Below are positions 38,108-47,465 of a stretch of DNA of 64,000 nucleotides, piece after piece. The DNA lies in contig PTJY01000003.1 in assembly GCA_002937505.1 (NCBI GenBank), positions 192,060 through 256,059 of the forward strand. Reading direction: 5' to 3'. The translations under genes and the position numbers were made by a program. A model generated the notes under the pieces. The model was not told where the DNA came from, did not search any database, and was given only the letters and a program-made list of their open reading frames with translations. Numbering within the stretch: the stretch's first letter is position 1; every line of letters starts with the position of its first letter. Source of the DNA: Alphaproteobacteria bacterium MarineAlpha12_Bin1 (lineage in GTDB: Bacteria > Pseudomonadota > Alphaproteobacteria > UBA6615).

Positions 38108-39004
38108 ATGAATACGGAACAAATTGATAAACGTTATGAAGACTTAGACATACGATCCAATGATGAGATCATTAAAATATTAATTAATGATCAAATAGAT
38201 AAGTTCAATCTACTACTAAATTACAAGCATGATATTTCAACAGCTGCGGCTGCGTTAGCCAATCGCTTAAAAAAATCTTCAACTGGACGACTAGTATATG
38301 CTGGAGCTGGAACCTCAGGCCGACTGGGAGTTTTAGATAGTGCCGAGCTTTTCCCCACATTTGGATGGAAAAAAGAGAGAAGTACTTTTCTTTTAGCTGG
38401 AGGGATCGAATCTTTAACAACCTCCATAGAAGGTGCAGAAGATAGAGAAGAGGAAGCTGTTCACCAAATAAAAAATATAGAAATCGATGAAAGAGACGCT
38501 CTTGTAGCCATATCTGCTAGTGGAAGCACTCCATTTACATTAGCAGCTTGCGATGCAGCAAGAAGATCTGGAGCTTTAACAATCTCGATAGTCAACAACA
38601 AACCTTCCCCCCTTTTTGATGCTGCTGAACACCCTATTGCCATCGAAACAGGCTCCGAACCTATAGCTGGTTCAACACGATTGAGCGCAGGCACCATACA
38701 AAAAATAGTATTAAACTCTTTATCAACGCTGACTATGATACGCTTAAATCGTACCTATGGTGCTTACATGGTAGATGTTAAACCAACAAACAAAAAACTA
38801 AAGGAAAGAGCTGTTCGAATGATCTCAGAAATTTGCTTAGTAGATCAGAATAAAGCCCAACAATCACTCATTGACGCTAAAAACAACCCTAAACTGGCCG
38901 TCCTTATAGCTAAAGGCCTTTCAGTAGATAAGGCCAAATATTTATTAAACTTGAGTAATGGAAATCTACGCGAAGCAATAGGTAAGAAGTTTTCTAATTC
39001 ATAG
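38108..39004 (+). CDS. murQ: N-acetylmuramic acid 6-phosphate etherase
   Basis: Cleaves the lactyl ether of MurNAc-6-P to give GlcNAc-6-P and D-lactate. A SIS fold with AGAGTSGRLGVLDSAE is followed by a sugar-phosphate loop (AISASGST); E80 and E111 match the catalytic Glu83 and Glu114 of E. coli MurQ. The 298 residues are standard. It is divergent from the kinase-nagA pair, with about 119 bases of shared upstream DNA, so it may be co-regulated with them. Confidence 0.95.
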   Translation: MNTEQIDKRYEDLDIRSNDEIIKILINDQIDKFNLLLNYKHDISTAAAALANRLKKSSTGRLVYAGAGTSGRLGVLDSAELFPTFGWKKERSTFLLAGGIESLTTSIEGAEDREEEAVHQIKNIEIDERDALVAISASGSTPFTLAACDAARRSGALTISIVNNKPSPLFDAAEHPIAIETGSEPIAGSTRLSAGTIQKIVLNSLSTLTMIRLNRTYGAYMVDVKPTNKKLKERAVRMISEICLVDQNKAQQSLIDAKNNPKLAVLIAKGLSVDKAKYLLNLSNGNLREAIGKKFSNS

Positions 39005-39039
39005 TTACTTAAATTTTAGAAGAATAGGCCTATAAAACC

Positions 39040-40059
39040 CTACTGAGCAGCAATATCGAGATTGTCGGAATAATTAACCAAGTCCGCAGCTGACCTCAAA
39101 AGCTCCAAAGCTTCAGTTGGGTTATCATTAAATTTAGGTAACTGTTCGGAAAGAAGTCGTCTCCAAGAACGCGCCCCAGGTTGACCATTAAATAACCCGA
39201 GAATATGCCGGCCAATTGATTTTAATGGAACTCCTTCTCCAACAGACTTTTCAACATATGGAAGAAATCTCTCTAAGACTTCATGTCGAGAAATATATTT
39301 TTTATCCTCACCATAGAATCGGTTGTCTACTTCAGCAAGCAGATAAGGATCGCCATATGCTGCCCGACCAAGCATAACTCCATCAACATGACACAAATGT
39401 TCTTCAGCAGAGTTAAGATCTGTAATTCCTCCATTTATTGTTACTGACAAATCTGGAAACTCATCTTTAAGCCTATAGACCAATTCGTATCGAAGTGGAG
39501 GTATTTCTCTATTCTCTTTGGCGCTCAAGCCGTCTAGCATAGCTTTTCTGGCATGCACAATAAAATGTTTACAGCCTGCTCTAGAAACAACTTCTACAAA
39601 TCTAGATAAAGAACTCCACTCATCTTGATCATTAATGGCAATACGATGCTTCACTGTAACTGGGATATTAACTGCGGAAGCCATCACGTCAACGGCGCTT
39701 GCAACCAAATCTGGTGTTGCCATAAGACACGCACCAAAATTACCCACCTGCACTCTATCTGAAGGACAACCAACGTTCAGGTTAATTTCATCGTATCCAT
39801 AATCTTCGCCAATTCGAGCACATTCTGACAACTCTGATTTATCTATACCTCCAATTTGTAGAGCGAGCGGATTCTCATCAGAACTAAAAGCAAGCAAGCG
39901 GTCTTTATCACCCCGCAAGATAGCACCACAAGTAATCATCTCAGAGTATAGCTTCACATTTCGACTTATTTGCCGTAAAAAAAATCTTTCATGACGATCA
40001 GTCCAATTCATCATTGGAGCTACTGATATAGGACTGATGGGTATATTATTATTTGCCAT
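39040..40059 (-). CDS. dusA: tRNA-dihydrouridine synthase A
   Basis: FMN-dependent reductase of uridines in the tRNA D-loop. The N-terminus APMMNWTDRHERFFLR and the active-site Cys C98 in NVGCPSDRVQVGNFGA identify the DusA subgroup, and HARKAMLDGLSAKENR is specific to it as well. The 339 residues fit. It converges with murQ and precedes no obvious partner; panC starts beyond its 5' end on the same strand. Confidence 0.95.
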   Translation of the reverse strand: MANNNIPISPISVAPMMNWTDRHERFFLRQISRNVKLYSEMITCGAILRGDKDRLLAFSSDENPLALQIGGIDKSELSECARIGEDYGYDEINLNVGCPSDRVQVGNFGACLMATPDLVASAVDVMASAVNIPVTVKHRIAINDQDEWSSLSRFVEVVSRAGCKHFIVHARKAMLDGLSAKENREIPPLRYELVYRLKDEFPDLSVTINGGITDLNSAEEHLCHVDGVMLGRAAYGDPYLLAEVDNRFYGEDKKYISRHEVLERFLPYVEKSVGEGVPLKSIGRHILGLFNGQPGARSWRRLLSEQLPKFNDNPTEALELLRSAADLVNYSDNLDIAAQ

Positions 40060-40123
40060 GCTTCATATTTCTATTTTGTCGAATTAGTTATTGCTCTCAT
40101 ATGGCCTTGCTGGATTAATCTTA

Positions 40124-40975
40124 TTAACATTTTCTGATCTCAACATTATCTATCAAACGAACATTTCCAAGATATACAGCCGCCATGATTCGACCAGATT
40201 CATCAAATTTTGATAGAGCTCTTAGATCACTCTCAGCTCGTAACTCTATATAGTCAATTTTACTAAAACCCGACATAATCAGTTTTTCTTTCGAGTTATG
40301 AATAACCGTGGCCACATCAACTCCTTCTTCAATTTGACGAGCTGCGTCAAAAAGAGTTTGGGCAAATATTGGCGCAATTTTCCGATCATTTGAAGAGAGT
40401 TGGCTATTCCTGGAGGAAAGAGCCAACTGATCATGCTCACGAATAGTTTTGCAATGAACAATTTCAACAGGCAGATCAAGATCGGCGACCATGCGCTTTA
40501 TAACATGTAATTGCTGAAAGTCTTTCTCTCCAAAAAATGCTTTATCAGCGAGACTCTGTATAAGTAACTTACCCACCACTGTAGCTACACTATCAAAGTG
40601 ACCTGGCCTAAAATCTCCACACAAACCACGGCTTACACCCGATACAACAATTTTTGTTGAATGCCCTATAGGATAAATTTCATCAGTTTGAGGTGCATAC
40701 AGCAGGTCAATATTATATGAATTCAGTTTATCAATATCATCATCTTCATTTCTAGGATATTTATCTAAATCCTCAGGACTGTCGAACTGAGAAGGATTCA
40801 CAAACAACGTAACTATTACTCGATCAGTAAGGCTTTTAGCCTCACGAACTAAACTTAAATGCCCCGCATGAAGCGCCCCCATTGTAGGAACAATAGATAT
40901 GCTTTCATCTGATTTTTTCCATTTTCTTACGTGTGAACGTAAATCATTTATTGATCGAACAATAGTTATACTCAC
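40124..40975 (-). CDS. panC: Pantothenate synthetase
   Basis: Joins pantoate and beta-alanine with ATP. HIGH-type motifs are seen in [14 protein letters not shown] (H36, H39), with [22 protein letters not shown] and SSRNSQLS downstream. The 283 residues fit. Start GTG 40975 overlaps the panB stop (GTGA), so panB-panC are coupled. Confidence 0.96.
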   Translation of the reverse strand: MSITIVRSINDLRSHVRKWKKSDESISIVPTMGALHAGHLSLVREAKSLTDRVIVTLFVNPSQFDSPEDLDKYPRNEDDDIDKLNSYNIDLLYAPQTDEIYPIGHSTKIVVSGVSRGLCGDFRPGHFDSVATVVGKLLIQSLADKAFFGEKDFQQLHVIKRMVADLDLPVEIVHCKTIREHDQLALSSRNSQLSSNDRKIAPIFAQTLFDAARQIEEGVDVATVIHNSKEKLIMSGFSKIDYIELRAESDLRALSKFDESGRIMAAVYLGNVRLIDNVEIRKC

Positions 40976-41814
40976 TTCTTACCTTCTTTGTTAATGGAAC
41001 TAGAATCTTCAAAGACATGCTCAGATGAAGGGAACTTTCGGGATCGTACTTCCAAAGCATATTCGCTTATTGCTCGATCAGCAGCTGTCCCTAATTGTTC
41101 ATAATGTTTTACAAACTTGGGTTTAAAGTCATTGAATATGCCCAATAAATCATCGACAACGAGTACTTGGCCATCACACATAACCGAAGCCCCTATGCCA
41201 ATTGTTGGTATATCTATTCTCTTGGTTACTTCCTCAGAAATAGTTTCGGTCAACATTTCAAGAACAACAGAAAAAGCCCCGGCATCAGCTACAGCTATCG
41301 CATCTTCTAAAATTCTTTCTCTATCTTTTCCTCGTCCTTGAACTGAATATCCGCCAAACATGTTAACTGACTGAGGAGTCAAACCGACATGGGCCATGAC
41401 AGGAATACCTCTAGAGGTTAGAAAGTCTATAGTTTCTGCCATATGAGCTCCTCCTTCTAGTTTAACTGCCTCGCAACGAGTTTCCTGCATAATAATTCTA
41501 GCATTATGGAAAGCCTGTTCTTTATTTTCCTCGTAACTCCCAAAAGGCATATCAACTATCAGCAGGGCTTTCTTAACTCCCTTCCGAACAGCTCTACCAT
41601 GCATAATCATCATGTCCATGGTTACTTCTAAAGTAGATGAAAAACCGTGCATTACCATTCCAACACTGTCTCCAACGAGAATAAATTCACAATGTTTATC
41701 AGCCAATTTAGCAATCGGAGTTGTGTAAGCTGCAACTCCGGCTATAGGGTCCCCTCCCTTCCGCCTTGTAAAATCAATAACCGAAAAGGCAGTTGACGAA
41801 GAATTTGCACTCAT
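40972..41814 (-). CDS. panB: 3-methyl-2-oxobutanoate hydroxymethyltransferase
   Basis: Makes ketopantoate from 2-oxoisovalerate and methylene-THF. Mg-binding and catalytic residues occur in [27 protein letters not shown] and GHVGLTPQ-like [11 protein letters not shown]. Start ATG 41814 has GGAG six bases upstream; the frame is also open from a GTG that overlaps this site. 280 residues. First gene of the panB-panC operon. Confidence 0.95.
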   Translation of the reverse strand: MSANSSSTAFSVIDFTRRKGGDPIAGVAAYTTPIAKLADKHCEFILVGDSVGMVMHGFSSTLEVTMDMMIMHGRAVRKGVKKALLIVDMPFGSYEENKEQAFHNARIIMQETRCEAVKLEGGAHMAETIDFLTSRGIPVMAHVGLTPQSVNMFGGYSVQGRGKDRERILEDAIAVADAGAFSVVLEMLTETISEEVTKRIDIPTIGIGASVMCDGQVLVVDDLLGIFNDFKPKFVKHYEQLGTAADRAISEYALEVRSRKFPSSEHVFEDSSSINKEGKK

Positions 41815-42052
41815 GTTTATCTCCACGAAGAATTAAGAAAATCTTATTTAAATTCCTTTTCTAGCTAATCAAAATGAATAGCTAGTAAAACATAGGGCTA
41901 TGTGTATGAAAAAAATCGCTTTTCAGCAACAGATAGTCATTAAATATATGTCCTCAATTCTAAAATTTATAAAATTAAGTTATTACCTATCATATCTTTT
42001 AAATAAAACTTTTATAAATTCAAAACCAAAGTAGTCAGGTAATTAAAATATA

Positions 42053-43942
42053 ATGTTAAAGATCAATAATTTAACATATAGGATCGGAGAAAGAGTACTC
42101 CTAAATAAAGCTAATGCCACAGTAAGCGCTGGCAGCAAGACAGCTGTATTAGGGCGCAACGGAGCAGGTAAAACAACTTTGTTCAAACTTATTATGGGTG
42201 AATTAATATCTGACGAGGGTAGTATTGACCATCCTCCCAGCTGGAAAATTTCTATGACCAGTCAGGAAGCCCCAAATGGAAAAGAAAACCTCATAAATAC
42301 AGTAATGAGTGCGGATAGAAAACTTTTGTCGCTTCTTAAAGAGTCAGAAACCGCTGAAAACCCAGAACGTATAGCCGAAATACATGAAACCCTCGCCGAT
42401 AAAGAAGCCTATAAAGCTCCATCAAATGCAGCTAAAATCCTAGCAGGTTTGGGATTCAGCAATGAAGATCAGAGTCAATCTTGTGATGCATTTTCTGGTG
42501 GATGGAGAATGAGAGTTGCGTTAGCTTCACTATTATTTTTGAAACCGGATCTCCTTTTACTAGACGAGCCTACCAATTATTTAGACTTAGAAGCAGTTAT
42601 ATGGTTTGAAGATTATATTTCTTCTTACCCAGGCACAGTACTATTGATCAGCCATGATCGGGATCTGCTTAACTCTTCAGTCGACAAAGTCATTCACTTA
42701 GATCAGACAAAGCTTACTTCTTATCGTGGTAACTATGATCGCTTTGTAGAAACACACCGATTGAAGATTGAGTTATCAGAGAAACAACGAGTGAAAGAAG
42801 AATCTGAAAGAAAACACATAGAACAATTCATAACACGGTTTCGTTCTAAGGCAACAAAAGCAAAGCAGGCGCAATCAAGAATAAAAATGCTAGCTCGGAT
42901 GAAACCAATAACAAATATAACTGAAGAAAGGGCTGCAAATTTTAGTTTTCCGAAAATAGAAAAACTGGCCCCTCCTCTCTTTAATCTAGAAAAGATAGAT
43001 GTTGGCTATAACAATCAAGCTATAATTAAAAATTTGTCCGGAAGGATCGATAGCGACGATCGTATAGCTCTGCTTGGAGCTAATGGAAATGGTAAATCAA
43101 CATTTATAAAATTGTTGGCTGGTGTTCTTAAACCAATATCAGGTTCAATCCAAATGTCATCAAAGCTTAAAATAGGTTACTTTTCTCAAGACCTTGCAGA
43201 GAGCCTTGACTTAACGGCTACTCCTTACTCACAGATACAAAAAATTTCTCCTAAAACAAAACCTGAAAAAATTAGAAATCATTTAGGTGCGTTCGGATTT
43301 TCTAAAGAAATGGCGCTTGAAAAAATAAATCACCTATCTGGTGGTGAAAAAGCTCGACTTTTGTTCGCACAAATATCAATTCAAAGTCCTCATATATTAT
43401 TGTTAGACGAACCAACAAATCATCTTGATATCTTATCCCGTCACGCATTAGTTCATGCGATAAATGAATTTGATGGGGCCGTAATAATCGTGAGCCACGA
43501 TCCGTACCTTCTCGAAGCAACCGTGGATAATTTTTGGCTAATTGCCGATCAGAAGTTACAAATCTTTGAAGGGGACATGGACGATTACAGAACTTTTATG
43601 TTAAATCAAAGCATCTCTAATGATAACTCCGATACAGAACAAAGTTCTACCATTAGAAATCCGTTAAACAAAAAAGAAATAAGGCGTAAAGCGGCTGAGA
43701 AAAGAGCATCACTGACGACCTTACGTGGGGCTGCGAAAAAGGCTGAGTCTGAACTAAGCATGCTAATTAAAAAGAAAGAAAATATAATTGAGTTTTTAAA
43801 AGAAGCAGACTCATACAAAAAATTTCCTGATAAAGCTCTTCAACTTCAAAAAGAAATGGGAAAGTTGCAAAAGCAATTAGAAACAGTTGAAGAACAGTGG
43901 ATCGATACACAAATGAAACTGGAAAATGAGAGTGACAGTTAA
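42053..43942 (+). CDS. ABC-F family ATPase (YheS/Uup-like)
   Basis: Soluble protein with two ABC cassettes and no membrane helices, of the ABC-F class acting on ribosomes. First cassette: Walker A GRNGAGKTTLFK, signature FSGGWRMRVA, Walker B LLLLDEPTNYLDL. Second: GANGNGKSTF, LSGGEKARL, LLLDEPTNHLDI. The linker between them is charged and helical (residues 230-290), and a C-terminal coiled coil (about 540-625) resembles Uup/YheS. The 629 residues fit. The specific subfamily cannot be settled by eye. It is a single gene with about 240 bases of AT-rich upstream DNA. Confidence 0.92.
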   Translation: MLKINNLTYRIGERVLLNKANATVSAGSKTAVLGRNGAGKTTLFKLIMGELISDEGSIDHPPSWKISMTSQEAPNGKENLINTVMSADRKLLSLLKESETAENPERIAEIHETLADKEAYKAPSNAAKILAGLGFSNEDQSQSCDAFSGGWRMRVALASLLFLKPDLLLLDEPTNYLDLEAVIWFEDYISSYPGTVLLISHDRDLLNSSVDKVIHLDQTKLTSYRGNYDRFVETHRLKIELSEKQRVKEESERKHIEQFITRFRSKATKAKQAQSRIKMLARMKPITNITEERAANFSFPKIEKLAPPLFNLEKIDVGYNNQAIIKNLSGRIDSDDRIALLGANGNGKSTFIKLLAGVLKPISGSIQMSSKLKIGYFSQDLAESLDLTATPYSQIQKISPKTKPEKIRNHLGAFGFSKEMALEKINHLSGGEKARLLFAQISIQSPHILLLDEPTNHLDILSRHALVHAINEFDGAVIIVSHDPYLLEATVDNFWLIADQKLQIFEGDMDDYRTFMLNQSISNDNSDTEQSSTIRNPLNKKEIRRKAAEKRASLTTLRGAAKKAESELSMLIKKKENIIEFLKEADSYKKFPDKALQLQKEMGKLQKQLETVEEQWIDTQMKLENESDS

Positions 43943-43973
43943 TTAAATCTTATTACCTTTTTAACTCAAAAAA

Positions 43974-44795
43974 TTAGTGACGATAAATGTAAAAATCTGC
44001 ATATGATATTACTTCGTCTTTCATCATACTTTTTTCATTTAAACTTCGATAAAGTCCCCATTTAGGACGGATAAAGATTGCGTTTTCACTCCACATATGA
44101 ATCGTATCATTTTTATAATTAATAATGGGATTTCCTGTATTTATACTCATGATTTCCAAATAATATGATCCGTGAAGCCCAAATCTGATTTTCTCTTTTA
44201 CTAACACCCATTTACCAACGAAACGATCAAGATTAACTTCTATAAGTTTGTTTGCTCGAGAATCTTTAGCATGCCTTACTTCAAAGTAACCAACTTCATC
44301 CTTAGAGTTTTTTCTTGCAGTGAATGTTAATAATGGATTTTTATCTTTACCACCTACAGGTTTCAATTGATGTAAATGGGTAAAACTATTTGAGGCTTGA
44401 AAAGTTTTACCTATTTTAAATTTCCAAGAATATGTATACTCATCCCTTTTTCGTGCTTTAAGCCACTCTGGAGATTTATTATAAACTTTAATCTCAATCC
44501 TTTGACGATCTTGTTTTTTACAAAGATCGTCATCATGATCAAGGTGCAAATGAAACTGAAACACAGCCCTTTTTAAAGAATGATCAAACTCCTGAGTTAT
44601 GTGTGGACCAAACTCAATATGTCCACAATCAGGTGCTTCAATGGCATTACCATCTAACTCAACAAGATGTTTATTTATTATTTTATAGGGATCCTTGTTC
44701 ACATCAGCATTAAAATGTAGAAACTCAGCAGCAACAGAAAAAGCAGGCAGGAAGATACAAATAACTAATATAGAAAGTATAATTCTAACTATCAT
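43974..44795 (-). CDS. Secreted polysaccharide-lyase-like protein (heparin lyase I fold)
   Basis: A cleavable signal peptide (residues 1-22, ending FSVAA) precedes a beta-rich domain. The features RQRIEIKVY, DEYTYSWKFKIG and SFTHLHQLKP, plus a C-terminal WGLYRS, look like the Polysacc_lyase (PF14099) group, which shares the jelly-roll fold of heparinase I. The substrate is unknown, and some members have no demonstrated lyase activity. It converges with the ABC-F gene. Function is a family-level guess. Confidence 0.6.
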   Translation of the reverse strand: MIVRIILSILVICIFLPAFSVAAEFLHFNADVNKDPYKIINKHLVELDGNAIEAPDCGHIEFGPHITQEFDHSLKRAVFQFHLHLDHDDDLCKKQDRQRIEIKVYNKSPEWLKARKRDEYTYSWKFKIGKTFQASNSFTHLHQLKPVGGKDKNPLLTFTARKNSKDEVGYFEVRHAKDSRANKLIEVNLDRFVGKWVLVKEKIRFGLHGSYYLEIMSINTGNPIINYKNDTIHMWSENAIFIRPKWGLYRSLNEKSMMKDEVISYADFYIYRH

Positions 44796-44838
44796 TGCTA
44801 ATAAAAATTAATCATAAATATTTTGTAAGAACCAACGT

Positions 44839-45456
44839 TCAAAGAGTAATAGCTCTTTCGCTAGAAGAAACAAAAACTTCCTTAAGCTTTTCAAAAGTCT
44901 GAACTGACCTGAACTGAGAAAACTCCTTTATTACATTATCAGGGGCGTGAAATAAAATTCCAACGTCTGCTTCACCCAACATAGTTGTATCATTATAAGA
45001 ATCTCCGGCTGCAATAACTCTGTAGTTGAGTGCATGAAATGCTTTAACTGAAGCTCTTTTAGGATCTTTCTGTCTCAATTTATAGCTAACAATCTTACCT
45101 TCTGAATCAGTTATAAGTCTGTGACAGAAAAGGGTTGGCCATTTAAGCTTTCTCATCAACGGCAACGAAAACTCATAAAAAGTGTCAGATAAAATGATTA
45201 CTTGAAATCGCTCCCTGAGCCAGTCAAGAAACTCTGGAGCTCCTTCAAGCGGCTCTAGAGTTTCTATGACCTGCTGAATATCTGAAAGTGTTAAACCATG
45301 CCTGTTTAAGAGCTCTAAACGCTGTTTCATTAAGTCATTATAGTCGGGAATATCCCTAGTGGTCGCTCGTAATTCTTCGATACCAGTGCGTTCGGAGAAT
45401 GCAATCCATATTTCTGGGACTAATACCCCTTCTAAATCCAAACAGGCTAATTCCAA
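44839..45456 (-). CDS. thrH: Phosphoserine/homoserine phosphotransferase ThrH
   Basis: HAD-superfamily enzyme able to dephosphorylate phosphoserine and to phosphorylate homoserine. The N-terminus MELACLDLEGVLVPEIW with nucleophile D7 is characteristic of ThrH, followed by ILSDTFYEF, a lysine around KDPKRASVKA and GDSYNDTTMLGEA. 205 residues. The start is TTG 45456, well supported by GGAG seven bases upstream. It lies about 43 bases before the lyase-like gene on the same strand; the link looks incidental. Confidence 0.91.
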   Translation of the reverse strand: MELACLDLEGVLVPEIWIAFSERTGIEELRATTRDIPDYNDLMKQRLELLNRHGLTLSDIQQVIETLEPLEGAPEFLDWLRERFQVIILSDTFYEFSLPLMRKLKWPTLFCHRLITDSEGKIVSYKLRQKDPKRASVKAFHALNYRVIAAGDSYNDTTMLGEADVGILFHAPDNVIKEFSQFRSVQTFEKLKEVFVSSSERAITL

Positions 45457-45521
45457 CTTGTAGCTCCCATATTTAATGCTGAAAAAGCTCAGTCATTAAT
45501 GTCTATGTTAAAATACTTTAT

Positions 45522-45893
45522 TTAACCACTCAGTGCTTTAGCAAGCTTTTGAGAATCATCAAATATTGTGAATTCAATCTCTAGACCGTCCTCTACAACG
45601 AACATGTGGACCCCTTGAGCATCCAAATTATCGGCCGAGTACTGCACATGAAGCTGAACTCTATTCTCTTCGGCAGTTATACTTAATATAGATAAATCAA
45701 AATTGGGGAATAAAGTTGGCAACCTTTGAAGGTGATTATTTCTCCAATTTTCATAACCCAAGTATTCACCAGATAATTCATGATCTCCATTAACCCTAAT
45801 AACGGCTTCAGGATGAAAAATCTTGCCTAGTCCGTCTAAATCGCCCTCCGCAAACATCTGATAGCCACTGAGAACTAACTCTTTAGGTGTCAT
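45522..45893 (-). CDS. SnoaL/NTF2-like protein
   Basis: A 123-residue single domain of the NTF2-like cone fold: helical start MTPKELVLSGYQMFAEGDLDGLGKIFHPEA and strands such as VRVNGDHELSGEYLG-like segments. Members include ketosteroid isomerases, polyketide cyclases and proteins of unknown role; no catalytic set can be assigned. AAGGAG lies eight bases from the ATG. It is divergent from the CmcJ-type gene at 46117. Confidence 0.75.
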   Translation of the reverse strand: MTPKELVLSGYQMFAEGDLDGLGKIFHPEAVIRVNGDHELSGEYLGYENWRNNHLQRLPTLFPNFDLSILSITAEENRVQLHVQYSADNLDAQGVHMFVVEDGLEIEFTIFDDSQKLAKALSG

Positions 45894-46116
45894 TTTCTAA
45901 TCTCCTTTAACATAATTTATATCTATTTAATTAATTATCGAATAATTTACTAATTATTATAACTAAAACCCTGCAGCTTTTAAAACAGATGATCAATCCC
46001 AAAAATGCTTTTATATTTACATTTATCTTTGTGTGCTAGATATTGATTGCAATCAACGAAATCTGGTCAATATTTTCCTATTGTGCCATAATACAGAGAC
46101 TAGTTTAGGACTTTTT

Positions 46117-47388
46117 ATGGATCGGCCGAATATGAAAGAGAACATCAAAACACTAGACTTGGATGCGTCATCTTCATCCTACATACCTCCGCTTGAGCTC
46201 ACGGAAGGCCAGCCTCCGCCGATAGCTGCAAACGGAGGTTTGTCATATATGTCTTTCGAGAAAAACGGTGATGCGGGAACAACTGCGGCTATAGAGGCTG
46301 CCTTAGCTCAAATTGAGGATGGAAAAGAGCTAGTAAACATGATCGAGAAGGCTCCTCCAGGCCCCATCCAAACGAAATGGGGTTTAGGTTTCCGCAACTA
46401 TGATGAATGTCTTGATTATATTAAAGCGAATGGTATTGGCTCTTCTGAAGAGACCTTGGCCCTGCCTTTAGCTTATACAATCTTTGAGCAACCAACATAT
46501 TCCATAGTGCCGTCAAATTCTTTATGGAAAGATCCTTCACGCGCGACAGAGGCAGAATTGCTGCGTGAAAATGAAGAAGGAAACCGACGTCGGAATCTAT
46601 ATTTTCCACAGATTATGCGTGATGCAAGACGTATCGGAGAGTACTATCCAGGTCTTACACCTGATAGCTCTGAATGCATGGATCAACTCGGTTTGTCGAT
46701 AGCACACTTAGATTCTAAGTGCACAAATTTCTATGATTCAGCAGAGGTGCAGCGCGTATTTTATCCTGAAATAGAGAATTTGCTTTTAGAGTTTTTTCCG
46801 GATTCAACTGATGCTCTTGTTTTCAATCATGATATTTTTGATAAAGATTATGCTGGAGATAGAACAGAAGACCAAGACGCCAAAAACCCAGGGGTAAATT
46901 CAAGTTACGTTAACCTTGTACATAATGATCTTAACGACAATAGTGGCCGTGTTCGTTGTCGAGAGTTGTTGACCAAAAACCTTAGAAACTTTGGAAGGGA
47001 ACTAAAATACTCTGAAGCTGAAGCCGAAGCTAAAATGTCTCGGCGTTTTTTATCTATCAACTTAGCAAAACCAATGGAAACAGTTGAGCAATTTCCATTT
47101 GTGTTGTGCGCTTGGCCATCCTTTGCTGATCAGCCCTATATTAATAATTATAGAATCTATGATGATCGAGTTGGTGAGACTACTCGTTTCACTTATCGTC
47201 CTGACCATGAATGGTATTGGATACCAAAACAGACGCCAACTGAAGTTTCTATGCTAAAATGCTATGATTCTATTAACGATGGATCAGTCTCACGCTGGTC
47301 GTTTCACACAGCCTGCATTGATCCAACAGTCCCACTAGATGCGTCATGTCGTAAGAACGTAGTGGTACGTGCTTACGTTTTCTTTTAG
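46117..47388 (+). CDS. CmcJ/NvfI family oxidoreductase, long form
   Basis: 423 residues. The C-terminal half matches the CmcJ/NvfI (AsaB-like) group related to cephamycin CmcJ and fungal NvfI. A putative non-haem iron triad is H269-x-D271 (VHNDLND) and H397 (FHTACIDP), with basic R412 and R418 near the end as possible co-substrate ligands. The middle shows EQFPFVLCAWPSF, parallel to the second copy at 56308-57171. About 130 additional N-terminal residues distinguish this copy. ATG 46117 is chosen for AGGA six bases upstream; the frame is open further upstream. Substrate unknown. Confidence 0.7.
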   Translation: MDRPNMKENIKTLDLDASSSSYIPPLELTEGQPPPIAANGGLSYMSFEKNGDAGTTAAIEAALAQIEDGKELVNMIEKAPPGPIQTKWGLGFRNYDECLDYIKANGIGSSEETLALPLAYTIFEQPTYSIVPSNSLWKDPSRATEAELLRENEEGNRRRNLYFPQIMRDARRIGEYYPGLTPDSSECMDQLGLSIAHLDSKCTNFYDSAEVQRVFYPEIENLLLEFFPDSTDALVFNHDIFDKDYAGDRTEDQDAKNPGVNSSYVNLVHNDLNDNSGRVRCRELLTKNLRNFGRELKYSEAEAEAKMSRRFLSINLAKPMETVEQFPFVLCAWPSFADQPYINNYRIYDDRVGETTRFTYRPDHEWYWIPKQTPTEVSMLKCYDSINDGSVSRWSFHTACIDPTVPLDASCRKNVVVRAYVFF

Positions 47389-47465
47389 GTGCAAATGTAA
47401 AATTGGTAATTTCGTTTTTTATCAAAGTTTTAAGTAGTGCCATTTTCGCTGTGTTACCAGATTGG

